From Arthrobacter sp. Alg241-R88 (GTDB taxonomy: Bacteria; Actinomycetota; Actinomycetes; Actinomycetales; Micrococcaceae), in assembly GCF_900537115.1 (NCBI RefSeq), contig NZ_UNRG01000002.1:496591-560590 (forward strand): 64,000 bases of DNA, read 5' to 3'. The notes beneath the pieces were generated by a model that saw only the letters and a program-made list of their open reading frames with translations, was not told where the DNA came from and made no database searches. Position numbers and translations under genes: made by a program. Positions 16,354-25,119 of the stretch are shown one piece after another. Each line of letters begins with the position of its first letter. Position 1 is the stretch's first letter.

Positions 16354-16971
16354 ATGAAAAGCCTTGCCGCCGTACTGATCGCCGCACCACTGCTGCTGAC
16401 CGGCTGCGTCGTGCCCTATGGCGGTGAGAACCTCAGGGGTACTGCCACGGCAATTCCCGGTGACGGCTACGCCCGCCTGGACGCAGCCGGCATCGCCCAG
16501 ATCAAGGCCTCCAAGGAAGCGCGCCTCGATATGTCCTCCGGGGGGCTGACCAAGGCAAGTGTCGGCCTGGAGGATGGCAGCAGCGAGGCTCCTGACGTCC
16601 TGATACGGGACGGCGTAATGAACCTGGAGATTCTGGGCCCGAGCGGGACCGTGACCGCTAAGACCGACCGGCTTCGCCTGAACGGCATGAACACCCGCTC
16701 CGAGTTCACCGAGGTTACCTACTTCCTAACGGCCCAGTCATTGGATGGGTACGTTGCCCTGATACGCGAAGGCGTGGACCGCTACGGCATCAACAAGGAG
16801 TCGGCCGAAGGGTGGATCGAATCGATTTCCAACCGCCCGGGGGACAAGAGCGACTTCGCCATCCAGCCTGGCACCTCAACAGGGCTCCAAATCACCTACG
16901 ACCTCCGGTACGACGGTTCCAAGCACACCCAAGTCATCATCGTGCACGTCAGGCCGTGGCCGACCAACTGA
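16354..16971 (+). CDS. Secreted lipoprotein, hypothetical
   Basis: 205 residues with a lipoprotein signal (MKSLAAVLIAAPLLLTGC, Cys18). The mature part is soluble with mixed strand/helix character and includes a segment LDGYVALIREGVDRYGINKE and a C-terminal strand-rich block ending HVRPWPTN. I recognise no catalytic motif. It has a GGGGGACC ribosome site. It sits in the loosely packed stretch upstream of tRNA-Leu and has no obvious operon partner. Confidence 0.75.
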   Translation: MKSLAAVLIAAPLLLTGCVVPYGGENLRGTATAIPGDGYARLDAAGIAQIKASKEARLDMSSGGLTKASVGLEDGSSEAPDVLIRDGVMNLEILGPSGTVTAKTDRLRLNGMNTRSEFTEVTYFLTAQSLDGYVALIREGVDRYGINKESAEGWIESISNRPGDKSDFAIQPGTSTGLQITYDLRYDGSKHTQVIIVHVRPWPTN

Positions 16972-17245
16972 TGAACGTTCCATCACTAGGGCGCTGCGCA
17001 CACTGCAGTTTGCCCGGAAAAGATGACAGTGGGGGACAGTGCACCAAACCCAGACGCGCGCAACGAGATTGCCGGAGCATCCCATCGGCTCGCTGCTCCC
17101 GGGCAGTAGCTTCGAGGCATGGGTTCCAGTGAGAACGTCCCCGTGATACTCGACTCAGCGGGGCTGTGGGGGGAATAGCGCTGGCGGAAAGGGGCTTGTC
17201 TTCAATGGGTCTGGCCTTCGGTTGGCTGACCCACGAAAGGACCTC

Positions 17246-17518
17246 TTGCCCAGCGCTTTCATTCCATTCACCATGCGCGCTTCGGCCCGCGCCGACCACC
17301 GACGCACCTTCCGTACCGACATCGAGCGGCTGAACAACGGGCACCTCCCGCGGGTGCCCCTGGACGTACTCCGGTCCACGAACAACCAGGCGGTTTTCCG
17401 CGGCGCTGTCCCTAAGGGCGCACACACCGCGACTGACGAAAGCCTTGCCCGATTCCTGGAGGGCCGCCTCGCCACCGACGACATCCACCTGGATCTCAGC
17501 GTCACCATCGAGCGGTGA
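17246..17518 (+). CDS. Small basic protein, hypothetical (TTG start)
   Basis: About 90 residues from a TTG at 17246 that has AAAGGA 5 bases upstream; an in-frame ATG at 17273 is the alternative. The sequence is Arg-rich at the N-terminus (MRASARADHRRTFRTD) and has an amphipathic C-terminal half (ESLARFLEGRLATDD). An intrinsic terminator begins 8 bases after the stop, which supports a real transcript ending here. No family recognised. Confidence 0.5.
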   Translation: MPSAFIPFTMRASARADHRRTFRTDIERLNNGHLPRVPLDVLRSTNNQAVFRGAVPKGAHTATDESLARFLEGRLATDDIHLDLSVTIER

Positions 17519-17525
17519 TGAGTAG

Positions 17526-17549
17526 GCCCCGGACCGATTGGTCCGGGGC
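17526..17549 (+). terminator. Intrinsic terminator
   Basis: A perfect 10-bp stem GCCCCGGACC / GGTCCGGGGC with loop GATT, followed by TTTCTTGT, just after the small hypothetical gene. Confidence 0.85.
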
Positions 17550-17823
17550 TTTCTTGTGTCCGCCGATTAGCCGTCGGAGCCGGAAGTCTGGCTGCGCGTG
17601 CCACAGTTCCTGTTGGGGCCTCATTAATTCAGTCCGGCCCAGCCGGTTGCAGGGATGGGGTCCTCGTCCGGGCCGTCCGGCAACCGGCCCGGGAGATGAT
17701 GCAACAGTCGCGGGAGTCGAGCCATTCCTTCATGTGCACCTTCTCTAGAGAGACTGTCTCCTTCATCTGCGCCCGGAGCTCGTCAGCGCTGAGGCCTCTC
17801 AGGCTTTGGACACGGGCGTTCGG
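17550..17823. other. Non-coding stretch with a long-loop inverted repeat
   Basis: No supported gene. The only structure seen is GCCGGTTGC (17642-17650) paired with GCAACCGGC (17680-17688), enclosing a GC-rich loop of 29 bases. Confidence 0.4.
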
Positions 17824-18021
17824 CTAGTGCCAGCCGCTGTATGGGTCCGCGTTGTGATTGGTGGACGGAGGGTCCTTGTAGACACGGCCACGCTGGGACT
17901 GCGGCTCGCCCTGGTGCCGCGGCGGACGGGTTCGGCGGTGCTTTCCCTGCCAGTAAGCGTTCAGGACTCGCAAGACCACCATGGCCGCCAATAGGCAGCC
18001 GAAGCCCACCAAGTACTCCAT
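17824..18021 (-). CDS. Small membrane protein, hypothetical
   Basis: 65 residues: an N-terminal hydrophobic helix (YLVGFGCLLAAMVVLRVL, residues 3-20) and a polar, basic tail. Its ATG overlaps the stop codon of the gene upstream (TGATG), so the two are co-translated. No family recognised. Confidence 0.6.
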   Translation of the reverse strand: MEYLVGFGCLLAAMVVLRVLNAYWQGKHRRTRPPRHQGEPQSQRGRVYKDPPSTNHNADPYSGWH

Positions 18022-18392
18022 CAGGGCTCCTGACCCGTCTTAGCCTTCTGGGCATGCAGCCAGCGCTGCCGGCGGCTGGCGATAACAAAGGCCCACCAGA
18101 CCATGACGAAGGTTGCGAGCCCGAGGATGCTGCTCCAGATACCAGTCCACGATTCGTCAGGCAGGGTGAAGCAGTAGAAGCCCATTGTGAGCATTCCGCT
18201 GCCGATGAGAGCAAGGAAGCAGGCCGCCACCCTGATTGTGGTCGGGTCCTGGAGCGGTGTGATGGCGCCCATTGAATATCCGTCAGGGACTCCGCCGGGA
18301 CCGTACTGCTTCTCGTATTGGCGCACGTTGAAGGGGCTCGGGTCATATGGCGTGCCGTCCGGCCTGCGGAACTGCTTGTCCTGATTAGACAT
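18021..18392 (-). CDS. Two-helix membrane protein, hypothetical
   Basis: About 123 residues beginning MSNQDKQFRRPDGTPYD, a Tyr/Pro-rich cytoplasmic segment, then two hydrophobic helices (VAACFLALIGSGMLTMGFYC and IWSSILGLATFVMVWWAFVI) and a basic tail (SRRQRWLHAQKAK). Family unknown. It forms a coupled pair with the 65-residue membrane protein downstream. The ATG at 18392 is chosen, with 18404 as an alternative. Confidence 0.65.
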   Translation of the reverse strand: MSNQDKQFRRPDGTPYDPSPFNVRQYEKQYGPGGVPDGYSMGAITPLQDPTTIRVAACFLALIGSGMLTMGFYCFTLPDESWTGIWSSILGLATFVMVWWAFVIASRRQRWLHAQKAKTGQEP

Positions 18393-18600
18393 GATTGGAA
18401 TCATATCGGGGTGTTCCGGGCTGACCCGGGCGTTCCTGGCCCAGTTCCAGAAGGTTGATGTCAACGGCGCCGGAAATGCCAGCCTTCGGGGAGCCCCGCA
18501 GCTTGCGAAGCTTGGTGGCCCGGTATTTGCCGCGTATGCGTGGCACCCCCTTGCGGTCTCGTGGCTAGAGACGCGGGCTCGCGTGCTTGGAGACACAAAG

Positions 18601-18633
18601 AAGCCCCGGAAAATCAGTGATTTTCCGGGGCTT
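18601..18633 (-). terminator. Intrinsic terminator downstream of tRNA-Leu
   Basis: A 14-bp perfect stem (AAGCCCCGGAAAAT / ATTTTCCGGGGCTT) with a 5-base loop, located 7 bases past the tRNA 3' end on the minus strand and followed there by CTTTGTG. Confidence 0.8.
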
Positions 18634-18640
18634 CCGTTTG

Positions 18641-18723
18641 TGCGCGGAGGGGGACTTGAACCCCCACCCCCTTTCGAGGACTAGCACCTCAAGCTAGCGC
18701 GTCTGCCATTCCGCCACCCGCGC
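18641..18723 (-). tRNA. tRNA-Leu (anticodon GAG)
   Basis: Read on the minus strand, an 83-base class II tRNA starts GCGCGGGTGGCGGAATGG and ends CCCCCTCCGCGCA. The anticodon arm is CTAGC-TTGAGGT-GCTAG, so positions 34-36 are GAG (reads CUC/CUU Leu codons). A long variable arm (TCCTCGAAAGGGGG region) and the TTCAAGT T-loop fit tRNA-Leu. CCA is not encoded. The acceptor stem has one G-U pair. Confidence 0.95.
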
Positions 18724-18892
18724 AGGTGGTATTTCGGGAACCGTTTCCGCCTTTCAGCGTTTCGGGTTTCTCCGAAGCAGCGAGAAAAACTCTAACACGA
18801 CTTTTCCCGAAACATCGAATCGGGCCAAGTGGGTAGGCTGAGGGCAGCAATCCAGCGCTGCAATCCCGTCATTCCCCAGTGAGGAGCTCTCA

Positions 18893-20197
18893 ATGCCTGA
18901 CGTCCTGCCCGAGGATGAAGTTGTCCGTATCTGCCAGGAACTCATCCGGATAGATACGTCGAACTTTGGCGACGGGTCCGGTCCGGGGGAGCGGGCTGCG
19001 GCAGAGTACGCCGCAGGGCTCATCGAGGAAGTCGGTATGGAGGCTGAGATCTTTGAGTCAGCGCCAGGGCGGGCCAACGTGGTTACTCGGATGGCCGGCG
19101 AGGATCCTTCCGCCAGCGCCCTGGTGGTGCACGGCCACCTGGACGTGGTTCCTGCCCTTCGCGACCAGTGGTCGGTGGACCCGTTCGGAGCCGAACTGAA
19201 GGACGGGCTCATCTGGGGCCGCGGCGCCGTCGACATGAAGGACATGGACGCCATGATCCTCGCCGTCCTGCGAAGCTTTGCCCGCACGGGCAAAAAGCCC
19301 AAGAGGGACATCATCTTTGCTTTCTTCGCGGACGAGGAGGCAGGCGGCGCGTATGGTGCCCGCTACGCCGTGGACAAGCGCCCGGAGCTCTTTGAGGGTG
19401 CAACCGAAGCCATCTCGGAAGTGGGCGGGTTTTCGGCAACCATCGGAGGTCAGCGCACCTACCTGCTGCAGACCGCCGAAAAGGGCATCTCCTGGCTGCG
19501 CCTGGTAGCCCATGGGAGGGCAGGCCACGGCTCACAGATCAACACCGATAACGCCGTGACCCGGCTCGCGGCCGCAGTGACCCGCATCGGCGAATACAAG
19601 TGGCCCATCGCACTAACGCCCACCACCAGGCAGTTCCTGGACGGCGTGACGGAACTCACGGGCGTTGAGTTCGACGCCGACAATCCCGACCTCCTGCTGA
19701 ACCAGCTGGGGACCGTGGCACGTTTCGTGGGCGCAACCCTGCAGAACACCACCAACCCCACGCTCGTGAAGGGCGGCTACAAGCACAATGTCATCCCCGA
19801 GTCCGCTGAGGCGCTCATCGACTGCCGCACGTTGCCCGGCCAGCAGGAGCACGTCCTGGAAATCGTCCGGGAGCTGGCCGGAACGGGCGTGGACGTGAGC
19901 TACGTCCACAACGATGTCTCCCTCGAAGTGCCCTTCGCCGGCAATCTGGTGGATTCCATGATCGACGCCCTGCATTCCGAGGATCCCGGCGCCAAAGTGC
20001 TGCCTTACACACTGTCGGGCGGCACGGACAACAAGTCGCTCAGCAGGCTGGGCATCACCGGTTACGGTTTCGCACCCCTGATGCTCCCGGATGAGCTGGA
20101 CTTCACCGGGATGTTCCACGGCGTGGACGAGCGCGTTCCCGCAGACTCCCTCAAGTTCGGCGCCAGGGTGCTCAACACCCTGCTCACCAACTACTGA
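18893..20197 (+). CDS. M20/M25/M40 family metallo-dipeptidase/deacylase
   Basis: A 434-residue di-zinc peptidase-family protein. Metal and catalytic motifs are in order: VVHGHLDVVPA (His and Asp), GRGAVDMKDMDAM (bridging Asp), FFADEEAGG (catalytic Glu pair), and a C-terminal His in TGMFHGVDERVP. A dimerisation domain lies at roughly 200-320. It could hydrolyse an N-acyl amino acid or peptide; the exact substrate cannot be assigned. A GAGGAG ribosome site precedes the ATG. An acyl-CoA dehydrogenase follows 10 bases after its stop. Confidence 0.92.
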   Translation: MPDVLPEDEVVRICQELIRIDTSNFGDGSGPGERAAAEYAAGLIEEVGMEAEIFESAPGRANVVTRMAGEDPSASALVVHGHLDVVPALRDQWSVDPFGAELKDGLIWGRGAVDMKDMDAMILAVLRSFARTGKKPKRDIIFAFFADEEAGGAYGARYAVDKRPELFEGATEAISEVGGFSATIGGQRTYLLQTAEKGISWLRLVAHGRAGHGSQINTDNAVTRLAAAVTRIGEYKWPIALTPTTRQFLDGVTELTGVEFDADNPDLLLNQLGTVARFVGATLQNTTNPTLVKGGYKHNVIPESAEALIDCRTLPGQQEHVLEIVRELAGTGVDVSYVHNDVSLEVPFAGNLVDSMIDALHSEDPGAKVLPYTLSGGTDNKSLSRLGITGYGFAPLMLPDELDFTGMFHGVDERVPADSLKFGARVLNTLLTNY

Positions 20198-20207
20198 GCA
20201 GGCCCGC

Positions 20208-21368
20208 ATGACCCCGGAAGAAGTCCTGCCGGACGCCCTCTTGGAACGGATCCGTGCCAGGGCCGCCGGATACGACAGGGACAACGCATTTTTTCACGAG
20301 GACCTGCAGGAACTTGCGGAGGCAGGTTACCTGAAGCTTTTTGTCCCAGCGGCCGACGGCGGGAAGGGCCTTGGGCTGGAAGCGGCGGCACAGTGCCAGC
20401 GGAGGCTGGCAACGGCTGCCCCCGCCACCGCCCTGGCGGTCAACATGCACCTGGTGTGGACCGGCGTCGCGCACGTCCTTCAGGCAAGAGGGGACAACTC
20501 CCTGGACTTTGTCCTTCAGGAAGCCTCCCAGGGCGAGGTCTTCGCCTTCGGCAACTCTGAAGCAGGCAACGATTCAGTCCTGTTCGACTCCCGCACGGTG
20601 GCTGAGCCGCAACCCGGCGGCGGCTACACCTTCACCGGCACAAAAATCTTCACCAGCCTGTCGCCGGCATGGACCAGGCTGGGCATCTTCGGAAAAGACC
20701 CGTCCGCAAGGGAAGGTGACGGGGAACTGGTCCACGGCTTCATCACGTGCGAAACAGCCGGCTACAGCATTCTCGACGATTGGGACACCCTCGGAATGCG
20801 CGCCAGCCAGTCCAACACCACGGTCCTTGAGGGCGTCCACGTCCCCGAAAACCGGATCTTCCGCAAGCTACCCGTCGGGCCCAACCGCGATCCCCTGATT
20901 TTTGCCATCTTCGCGTGCTTCGAGACGCTGCTCGCCGCCGTTTACACGGGAGTGGGGGAGCGGGCGCTGGAAGTCGGCGTCGAAACCGTCAAGCGCCGGA
21001 CTTCCTTTAAGAACGCTGGACGGAGCTACGCGCAGGATCCGGACATCCGCTGGAAGGTGGCGGAGGCCGCGATGGCGATGGACAACCTGTACCCGCAACT
21101 GGCCTCAGTTACGGCTGACGTCGACGCCCTCGCTGATCACGGTCCGCAGTGGTTCCCGAAACTCGTAGGCCTTAAGGTCAACGCCACGGAGACCGCACGC
21201 CGCGTTGTAGACCTCGCCATCCGCGTCAGCGGCGGATCAAGCTATTTTCGAGGATCAGAGCTCGAACGGCTCTACCGGGACGTTCTGGCCGGGATGTTCC
21301 ATCCGTCCGACGACGAATCGGCCCACAACACAGTGGCCACCGCCTGGCTGGGGCCCCTCGAGGATTAG
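20208..21368 (+). CDS. Acyl-CoA dehydrogenase family protein
   Basis: 386 residues of acyl-CoA dehydrogenase architecture: N-terminal helical domain (ELAEAGYLKLFVPAADGG), a middle beta domain with FTGTKIFTSLSPAWT and DTLGMRASQSNTTVLEGVHVP, and a C-terminal four-helix domain ending with GGSSYFRGSELERLYRD. The usual catalytic Glu region is not obvious, so the reaction may differ from classic beta-oxidation. The gene probably forms an operon with the M20 peptidase. Its end overlaps the convergent DUF5703 gene by 4 bases. Confidence 0.88.
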   Translation: MTPEEVLPDALLERIRARAAGYDRDNAFFHEDLQELAEAGYLKLFVPAADGGKGLGLEAAAQCQRRLATAAPATALAVNMHLVWTGVAHVLQARGDNSLDFVLQEASQGEVFAFGNSEAGNDSVLFDSRTVAEPQPGGGYTFTGTKIFTSLSPAWTRLGIFGKDPSAREGDGELVHGFITCETAGYSILDDWDTLGMRASQSNTTVLEGVHVPENRIFRKLPVGPNRDPLIFAIFACFETLLAAVYTGVGERALEVGVETVKRRTSFKNAGRSYAQDPDIRWKVAEAAMAMDNLYPQLASVTADVDALADHGPQWFPKLVGLKVNATETARRVVDLAIRVSGGSSYFRGSELERLYRDVLAGMFHPSDDESAHNTVATAWLGPLED

Positions 21369-21598
21369 ACGGTCCGCTGGACCTGCAGCACACGGCGCCG
21401 GAGCCAGAACCGCCTGCCGCCCCCGACGTACAGCTTGCTGCGCTCCAGTTCCCACTTGCCGTATTCGGAGTGTTCCACCAGCCGGCGCCTGGCTTCGTGC
21501 AGTGAATCGACAGGGCTGACCGTCAGTACAAGGTACTCGTACTGCTTCGCATAGTCCCGTTCCCGCTGGACCGAGCTGGTGAGAAATTGTTCCTTCAT
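21365..21598 (-). CDS. DUF5703 family protein
   Basis: 77 residues, rich in Arg and Tyr, beginning MKEQFLTSSVQRERDYAKQY and containing SPVDSLHEARRRLVEHSEYG. This matches the small DUF5703 family of actinobacteria as I recall it; function unknown. Single gene convergent with the acyl-CoA dehydrogenase. Confidence 0.7.
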   Translation of the reverse strand: MKEQFLTSSVQRERDYAKQYEYLVLTVSPVDSLHEARRRLVEHSEYGKWELERSKLYVGGGRRFWLRRRVLQVQRTV

Positions 21599-21626
21599 TT
21601 GCTCTCCATTTTCGTCCTTTTCCGGC

Positions 21627-21632
21627 TAACGT
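21627..21632 (+). promoter_or_regulatory. -10 box (TAACGT) of acidic protein gene, leaderless
   Basis: TAACGT with exactly 6 bases to the ATG at 21639. Confidence 0.4.
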
Positions 21633-21638
21633 GAAGGC

Positions 21639-21911
21639 ATGAGCATCGATCCGCGTGTCGCGCTTCAGTCCTTGACCACCGCTTTGGAAGAACACCTTAT
21701 AGCAGCATCCAACCGCCGCGGAGATGGTGACCCCTCCGTCGAGGCGGCGTTTTTCGCAGTAGCCGATGCTTTTGAAGTCTACGAGGACGCACTCTACGAG
21801 GCCTACAACGAGGTCACGCCGCTTCAGGTCTTTGACGACGAAGATGACGAGGAAGAGGAAAGCGACGTGGACGACGAAGACCTCGAAATTGTCGAGGACC
21901 GGAACCTCTGA
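21639..21911 (+). CDS. Small acidic protein, hypothetical
   Basis: 90 residues: a helical N-terminal half (VALQSLTTALEEHLIAASNR, then AFFAVADAFEVYEDALYEAY) and a very acidic tail with runs of Asp/Glu from residue 67. It is conserved in Arthrobacter-type genomes as I recall, sometimes under the doubtful label 'primosomal protein'. The function is unknown; the acidic tail suggests protein binding. Confidence 0.65.
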   Translation: MSIDPRVALQSLTTALEEHLIAASNRRGDGDPSVEAAFFAVADAFEVYEDALYEAYNEVTPLQVFDDEDDEEEESDVDDEDLEIVEDRNL

Positions 21912-21951
21912 ACACAGGGCAGCGCTGCGGGCCGGCTGGGCAGCTAGAGCC

Positions 21952-22887
21952 CTAAAGGAGCGCTGATGCGTCTTCCAGGGCGCAGGCTATCTCCGGCGGC
22001 AGGGGCGTCAGCTGGGCATCCACGATTTCCTTGAGCTGCGCAGGCGTGCGCGGGCCAACTATCGCCGTGGCGACACCGTGCTGGGATAGCAGCCAGCTCA
22101 GCGCCACGTCCTGCGGCGTCCGGCCCAGACCCTTGGCCGCCATGCACACGGCCTCGACTGTCCTGGACGCTTTCCCGTCAAGATAGGGCTCCACATACCC
22201 GGCCTCCGTGGCGGACGCTCCCCGTGAACCGGCAGGAATGCTGCCCCGGTACTTTCCGGTCAACACCCCGCGGCCAAGGGGTCCCCACGCCATCAGGCCC
22301 AGGCCTGCATCCTCAATTGCCGGAATCAGTTCGGCTTCCGGCTGCCGCTGCAGGAATGAGTACTCGGCCTGGGCCGCCACCAGGGGAAACCCTGCGATGG
22401 CCGCGGCCTTGGCCGTCTGCCAGCCGTTGAAGTTCGAGACCCCTGCGTACCGGGCCCTTCCAGTCCGAACGGCGAACTCCAGCGCGGACAGCGTTTCGTC
22501 CAGCGGCACGTTGCCATCCCAGGCCTGCGCAAACCAGATGTCCACGTAGTCGGTGCCCAGCCTGGCCAGGCTGGCCTCCAGGCCGGTGAGCATTGCGTTC
22601 CGTGACGTGTCCACACCCCGCCGGCCATCCGGCGTCGTCATTCCCGCCTTGGTGGAAATGGAAATTTCGGTGCGGGCAACCACGTCGCCCAGCATCGACC
22701 CAACCATGGCTTCCGACCGCCCGTCGGCGTACGAGGCTGCCGTATCGACATGCCGTCCGCCGGCGTTCAGGAAGGTGCGCAGCAGCTCCGCGGCGTCCTG
22801 TTCGTCGGTCTCGCCGGCCCAGGACATGGTTCCTAGGGATAGGGCGGAAACTCGCAATCCACTGTTGCCGACGTAACGCTGCTGCAT
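21952..22887 (-). CDS. Aldo/keto reductase with altered catalytic tetrad
   Basis: A 311-residue TIM-barrel AKR. Catalytic Asp48 and Tyr53 are in HVDTAASYADGRSE and Lys80 in ISISTKAG. At the position of the catalytic His, where relatives read xxHAWD, the sequence is IWFAQAWD, so His is replaced by Gln121. The NADPH-binding region includes GVSNFNGWQ and AIVGPRTPAQL. It would reduce carbonyl compounds, possibly slowly. The ATG at 22887 has a TAAGCT box 7 bases upstream, facing uppP. Confidence 0.88.
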   Translation of the reverse strand: MQQRYVGNSGLRVSALSLGTMSWAGETDEQDAAELLRTFLNAGGRHVDTAASYADGRSEAMVGSMLGDVVARTEISISTKAGMTTPDGRRGVDTSRNAMLTGLEASLARLGTDYVDIWFAQAWDGNVPLDETLSALEFAVRTGRARYAGVSNFNGWQTAKAAAIAGFPLVAAQAEYSFLQRQPEAELIPAIEDAGLGLMAWGPLGRGVLTGKYRGSIPAGSRGASATEAGYVEPYLDGKASRTVEAVCMAAKGLGRTPQDVALSWLLSQHGVATAIVGPRTPAQLKEIVDAQLTPLPPEIACALEDASALL

Positions 22888-22894
22888 AGCAGCA

Positions 22895-22900
22895 AGCTTA
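22895..22900 (-). promoter_or_regulatory. -10 box (TAAGCT) of aldo/keto reductase, leaderless
   Basis: TAAGCT on the minus strand, 7 bases before the ATG at 22887; back-to-back with the uppP promoter box. Confidence 0.4.
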
Positions 22901-22927
22901 CGGGCAGAACCAGCACTGCCCATGCCG

Positions 22928-22933
22928 TAGGGT
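22928..22933 (+). promoter_or_regulatory. -10 box (TAGGGT) of uppP, leaderless
   Basis: TAGGGT, 6 bases, then the GTG start at 22940. Confidence 0.5.
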
Positions 22934-22939
22934 CTTAGC

Positions 22940-23773
22940 GTGAACTGGATTGAGGCGGCCCTGCTGGGCCTTGTGCAGGGACTGACCGAATTTCTACCGA
23001 TTTCATCAAGCGCCCATCTGCGGATTGTGGGGCAGTTCCTGCCGAACGCCGCCGACCCCGGTGCCGCTTTCACCGCCATCACCCAGCTGGGTACCGAAAC
23101 CGCGGTCTTGATCTATTTCTGGCGGGACATCGTCCGGATCGTGAAGGCATGGGCCGGCTCCCTCTCCGGAAAAGTCTCCAGGCAGGACCCTGACGCCAGG
23201 ATGGGCTGGCTTGTCATCCTGGGCAGCCTGCCCATCGTGGTGCTGGGCCTGCTGTTCCAGGACCAGATCGAGTCGGTGCTCCGCAGCATGTGGATTGTGG
23301 CCACTATGCTGATCGTGTTCGGCCTGTTCCTTGCCGTTGCGGACGCAGTGGGCAAGCAGGAACGGGACCTCAGCCGGCTGACCTACAAGCACGGCATCCT
23401 CTACGGCCTTGCCCAGGCGATGGCGCTCATCCCCGGCGTGTCCAGGTCCGGCGGCACTATCACAGCGGGCCTCCTGATGGGCTACACCCGTGAAGCAGCG
23501 GCACGGTACTCGTTCCTGCTGGCCATTCCCGCGGTGTTCGGCAGCGGGCTGTTCCAGCTCTACAAGACCGTGTCCAAGGAGGGCATCACCGGCCCCTACG
23601 GACTTCCCGAAACAGCCCTGGCCACCGTGATCGCCCTCGTGGTGGGCTACGTCATCATCGGCTGGTTCCTGAAGTTCGTCTCCACCCGGAGCTACCGCCT
23701 GTTCGTCTGGTACCGGATCTTCCTGGGCCTGGCCCTGTACCTCCTTCTCGGTTTCAATGTCATCAGCGCCTAG
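22940..23773 (+). CDS. uppP: Undecaprenyl-diphosphate phosphatase
   Basis: A 277-residue polytopic membrane protein of the UppP/BacA family. Both signature regions are present: [18 protein letters not shown] at the N-terminus and [10 protein letters not shown] near residue 165, together with about eight hydrophobic helices. It dephosphorylates undecaprenyl diphosphate to recycle the lipid carrier for peptidoglycan and other wall polymers. GTG start with a TAGGGT box 6 bases upstream. mshC follows 15 bases after the stop. Confidence 0.96.
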   Translation: MNWIEAALLGLVQGLTEFLPISSSAHLRIVGQFLPNAADPGAAFTAITQLGTETAVLIYFWRDIVRIVKAWAGSLSGKVSRQDPDARMGWLVILGSLPIVVLGLLFQDQIESVLRSMWIVATMLIVFGLFLAVADAVGKQERDLSRLTYKHGILYGLAQAMALIPGVSRSGGTITAGLLMGYTREAAARYSFLLAIPAVFGSGLFQLYKTVSKEGITGPYGLPETALATVIALVVGYVIIGWFLKFVSTRSYRLFVWYRIFLGLALYLLLGFNVISA

Positions 23774-23788
23774 CACTAGGCTTGGCGT

Positions 23789-25066
23789 GTGAAATCCTGG
23801 ATCTCCCGCCCTGTTCCCGACGTGCCCGGCAGCGTGCCGGCCATCCGGTTGTTCGATACCGCTGTGGGCCGCGAGGTGGCCCTGGAAACAGATGGCCGGC
23901 CCTCCATGTACGTTTGCGGCATCACGCCCTACGACGCCACGCACATGGGCCACGCCGCGAGCTACGTGGCGTTCGACCTCCTCAACCGCGTTTGGCGCGA
24001 TGCCGGCCACGAGGTGTCCTATGTCCAGAACGTGACGGACGTGGATGATCCGCTGCTGGAACGCGCCACGGCCACCGGCGTGGACTGGCGGGATCTGGCA
24101 GCAAGCCAGATTGAGCTTTTCCAGACGGACATGGAAGCGCTCAACGTCCTCGCGCCGGACCACTACGTCGGCGCCGTCGAGTCCATTTCCCTGATCGTGC
24201 CCGAGGTAGAGCGGCTGGTCAGCCTGGGGCTGGCTTACAAGGTGCAGGGCACCAACGGCGAGCCGGACGGGGATGTCTATTACGACGTCGAGGCTGCAGG
24301 CAAGCAGTCCGCGTCACCGGATGCCTGGTCCCTGGGATCCATTTCCGGCCTCGCCGAAAGTGAAATGCTGGAGCTCTTCGCCGAACGTGGCGGTGATCCC
24401 GGCCGCTCCGGAAAGCGCCAGGCGCTGGACCCGCTGCTGTGGCGGGTGGCGCGGGAAGGCGAACCCAGCTGGCCCGGCGGCAGCTTGGGAGCCGGCCGGC
24501 CCGGTTGGCATATCGAGTGCACGGTCATTGCGCAGAAGTACCTGCCCTCACCGTTTACCGTCCAGGGCGGCGGGTCGGACCTGATCTTCCCGCATCACGA
24601 AATGGGTGCCGGCCACGCGTTTTCACTGGCCGGAGTCCCGCTTGCAAGGCATTACGCGCACGCCGGAATGGTGGGGCTGGACGGCGAAAAGATGAGCAAG
24701 TCCAAGGGCAACCTGGTGCTGGTGTCGAAGCTGCGCGCCGCGGGGGAGGACCCGGCAGCCATCCGTCTCGCCATCCTTGGCCACCACTACCGTTCGGACT
24801 GGTCCTGGACGGACGAAGGATTCGCTGCCGCGAAGTCAGACCTGGCGTCATGGCGCCGTGCGCTGGACCACGCCCCCGAAGGCTCCGCGGAACCGCTGAT
24901 CGTGGAGATGCGGGCAGCCCTTGCCGCCGACCTGGACGCCCCCGCTGCCGTTGCAGCGGTCTCGAGCTGGGCACGGCAGGCGAACGACGCCGGCGCTGCC
25001 GCCAGCCCTGCAGACCAGCACCTGGTAAAGGACGCCGTCGACGCCCTTTTGGGCATCCGGCTCTGA
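23789..25066 (+). CDS. mshC: Cysteine--1-D-myo-inosityl 2-amino-2-deoxy-alpha-D-glucopyranoside ligase
   Basis: A 425-residue class I aminoacyl-tRNA synthetase-like ligase of mycothiol synthesis; it joins Cys to GlcN-inositol using ATP. Seen: the zinc-binding [14 protein letters not shown] segment with the HIGH-like [18 protein letters not shown], and the KMSKS loop ([12 protein letters not shown]). It differs from cysteinyl-tRNA synthetase by the lack of an anticodon-binding tail. GTG start at 23789; a TAGGCT hexamer lies only 4 bases upstream. A hairpin terminator follows. Confidence 0.97.
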   Translation: MKSWISRPVPDVPGSVPAIRLFDTAVGREVALETDGRPSMYVCGITPYDATHMGHAASYVAFDLLNRVWRDAGHEVSYVQNVTDVDDPLLERATATGVDWRDLAASQIELFQTDMEALNVLAPDHYVGAVESISLIVPEVERLVSLGLAYKVQGTNGEPDGDVYYDVEAAGKQSASPDAWSLGSISGLAESEMLELFAERGGDPGRSGKRQALDPLLWRVAREGEPSWPGGSLGAGRPGWHIECTVIAQKYLPSPFTVQGGGSDLIFPHHEMGAGHAFSLAGVPLARHYAHAGMVGLDGEKMSKSKGNLVLVSKLRAAGEDPAAIRLAILGHHYRSDWSWTDEGFAAAKSDLASWRRALDHAPEGSAEPLIVEMRAALAADLDAPAAVAAVSSWARQANDAGAAASPADQHLVKDAVDALLGIRL

Positions 25067-25069
25067 ACC

Positions 25070-25100
25070 GTCAGTCCCTGGCGTAACGCCGGGGACTGAC
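25070..25100. terminator. Hairpin between convergent mshC and PAC2 genes
   Basis: A 14-bp stem (GTCAGTCCCTGGCG / CGCCGGGGACTGAC, one G-U pair) with loop TAA. There is no strong T-tract, but the stem is long and sits just after mshC and before the convergent PAC2 stop. Confidence 0.7.
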
Positions 25101-25119
25101 AGGTACAGGAAGCCCGCTG

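Noticed and set aside
18641..18723. tRNA-Leu as an integration site with a duplicated 3' end in the neighbouring stretch
   Set aside because: I searched by eye for a second copy of the tRNA 3' end (GGGACTTGAAC, GCGGAGGG) in the window and found none; no integrase is present.
23776..23792. A leaderless promoter for mshC (TAGGCT near 23779)
   Set aside because: The spacing to the GTG is only 4 bases, shorter than in the other cases; mshC can be read through from uppP.
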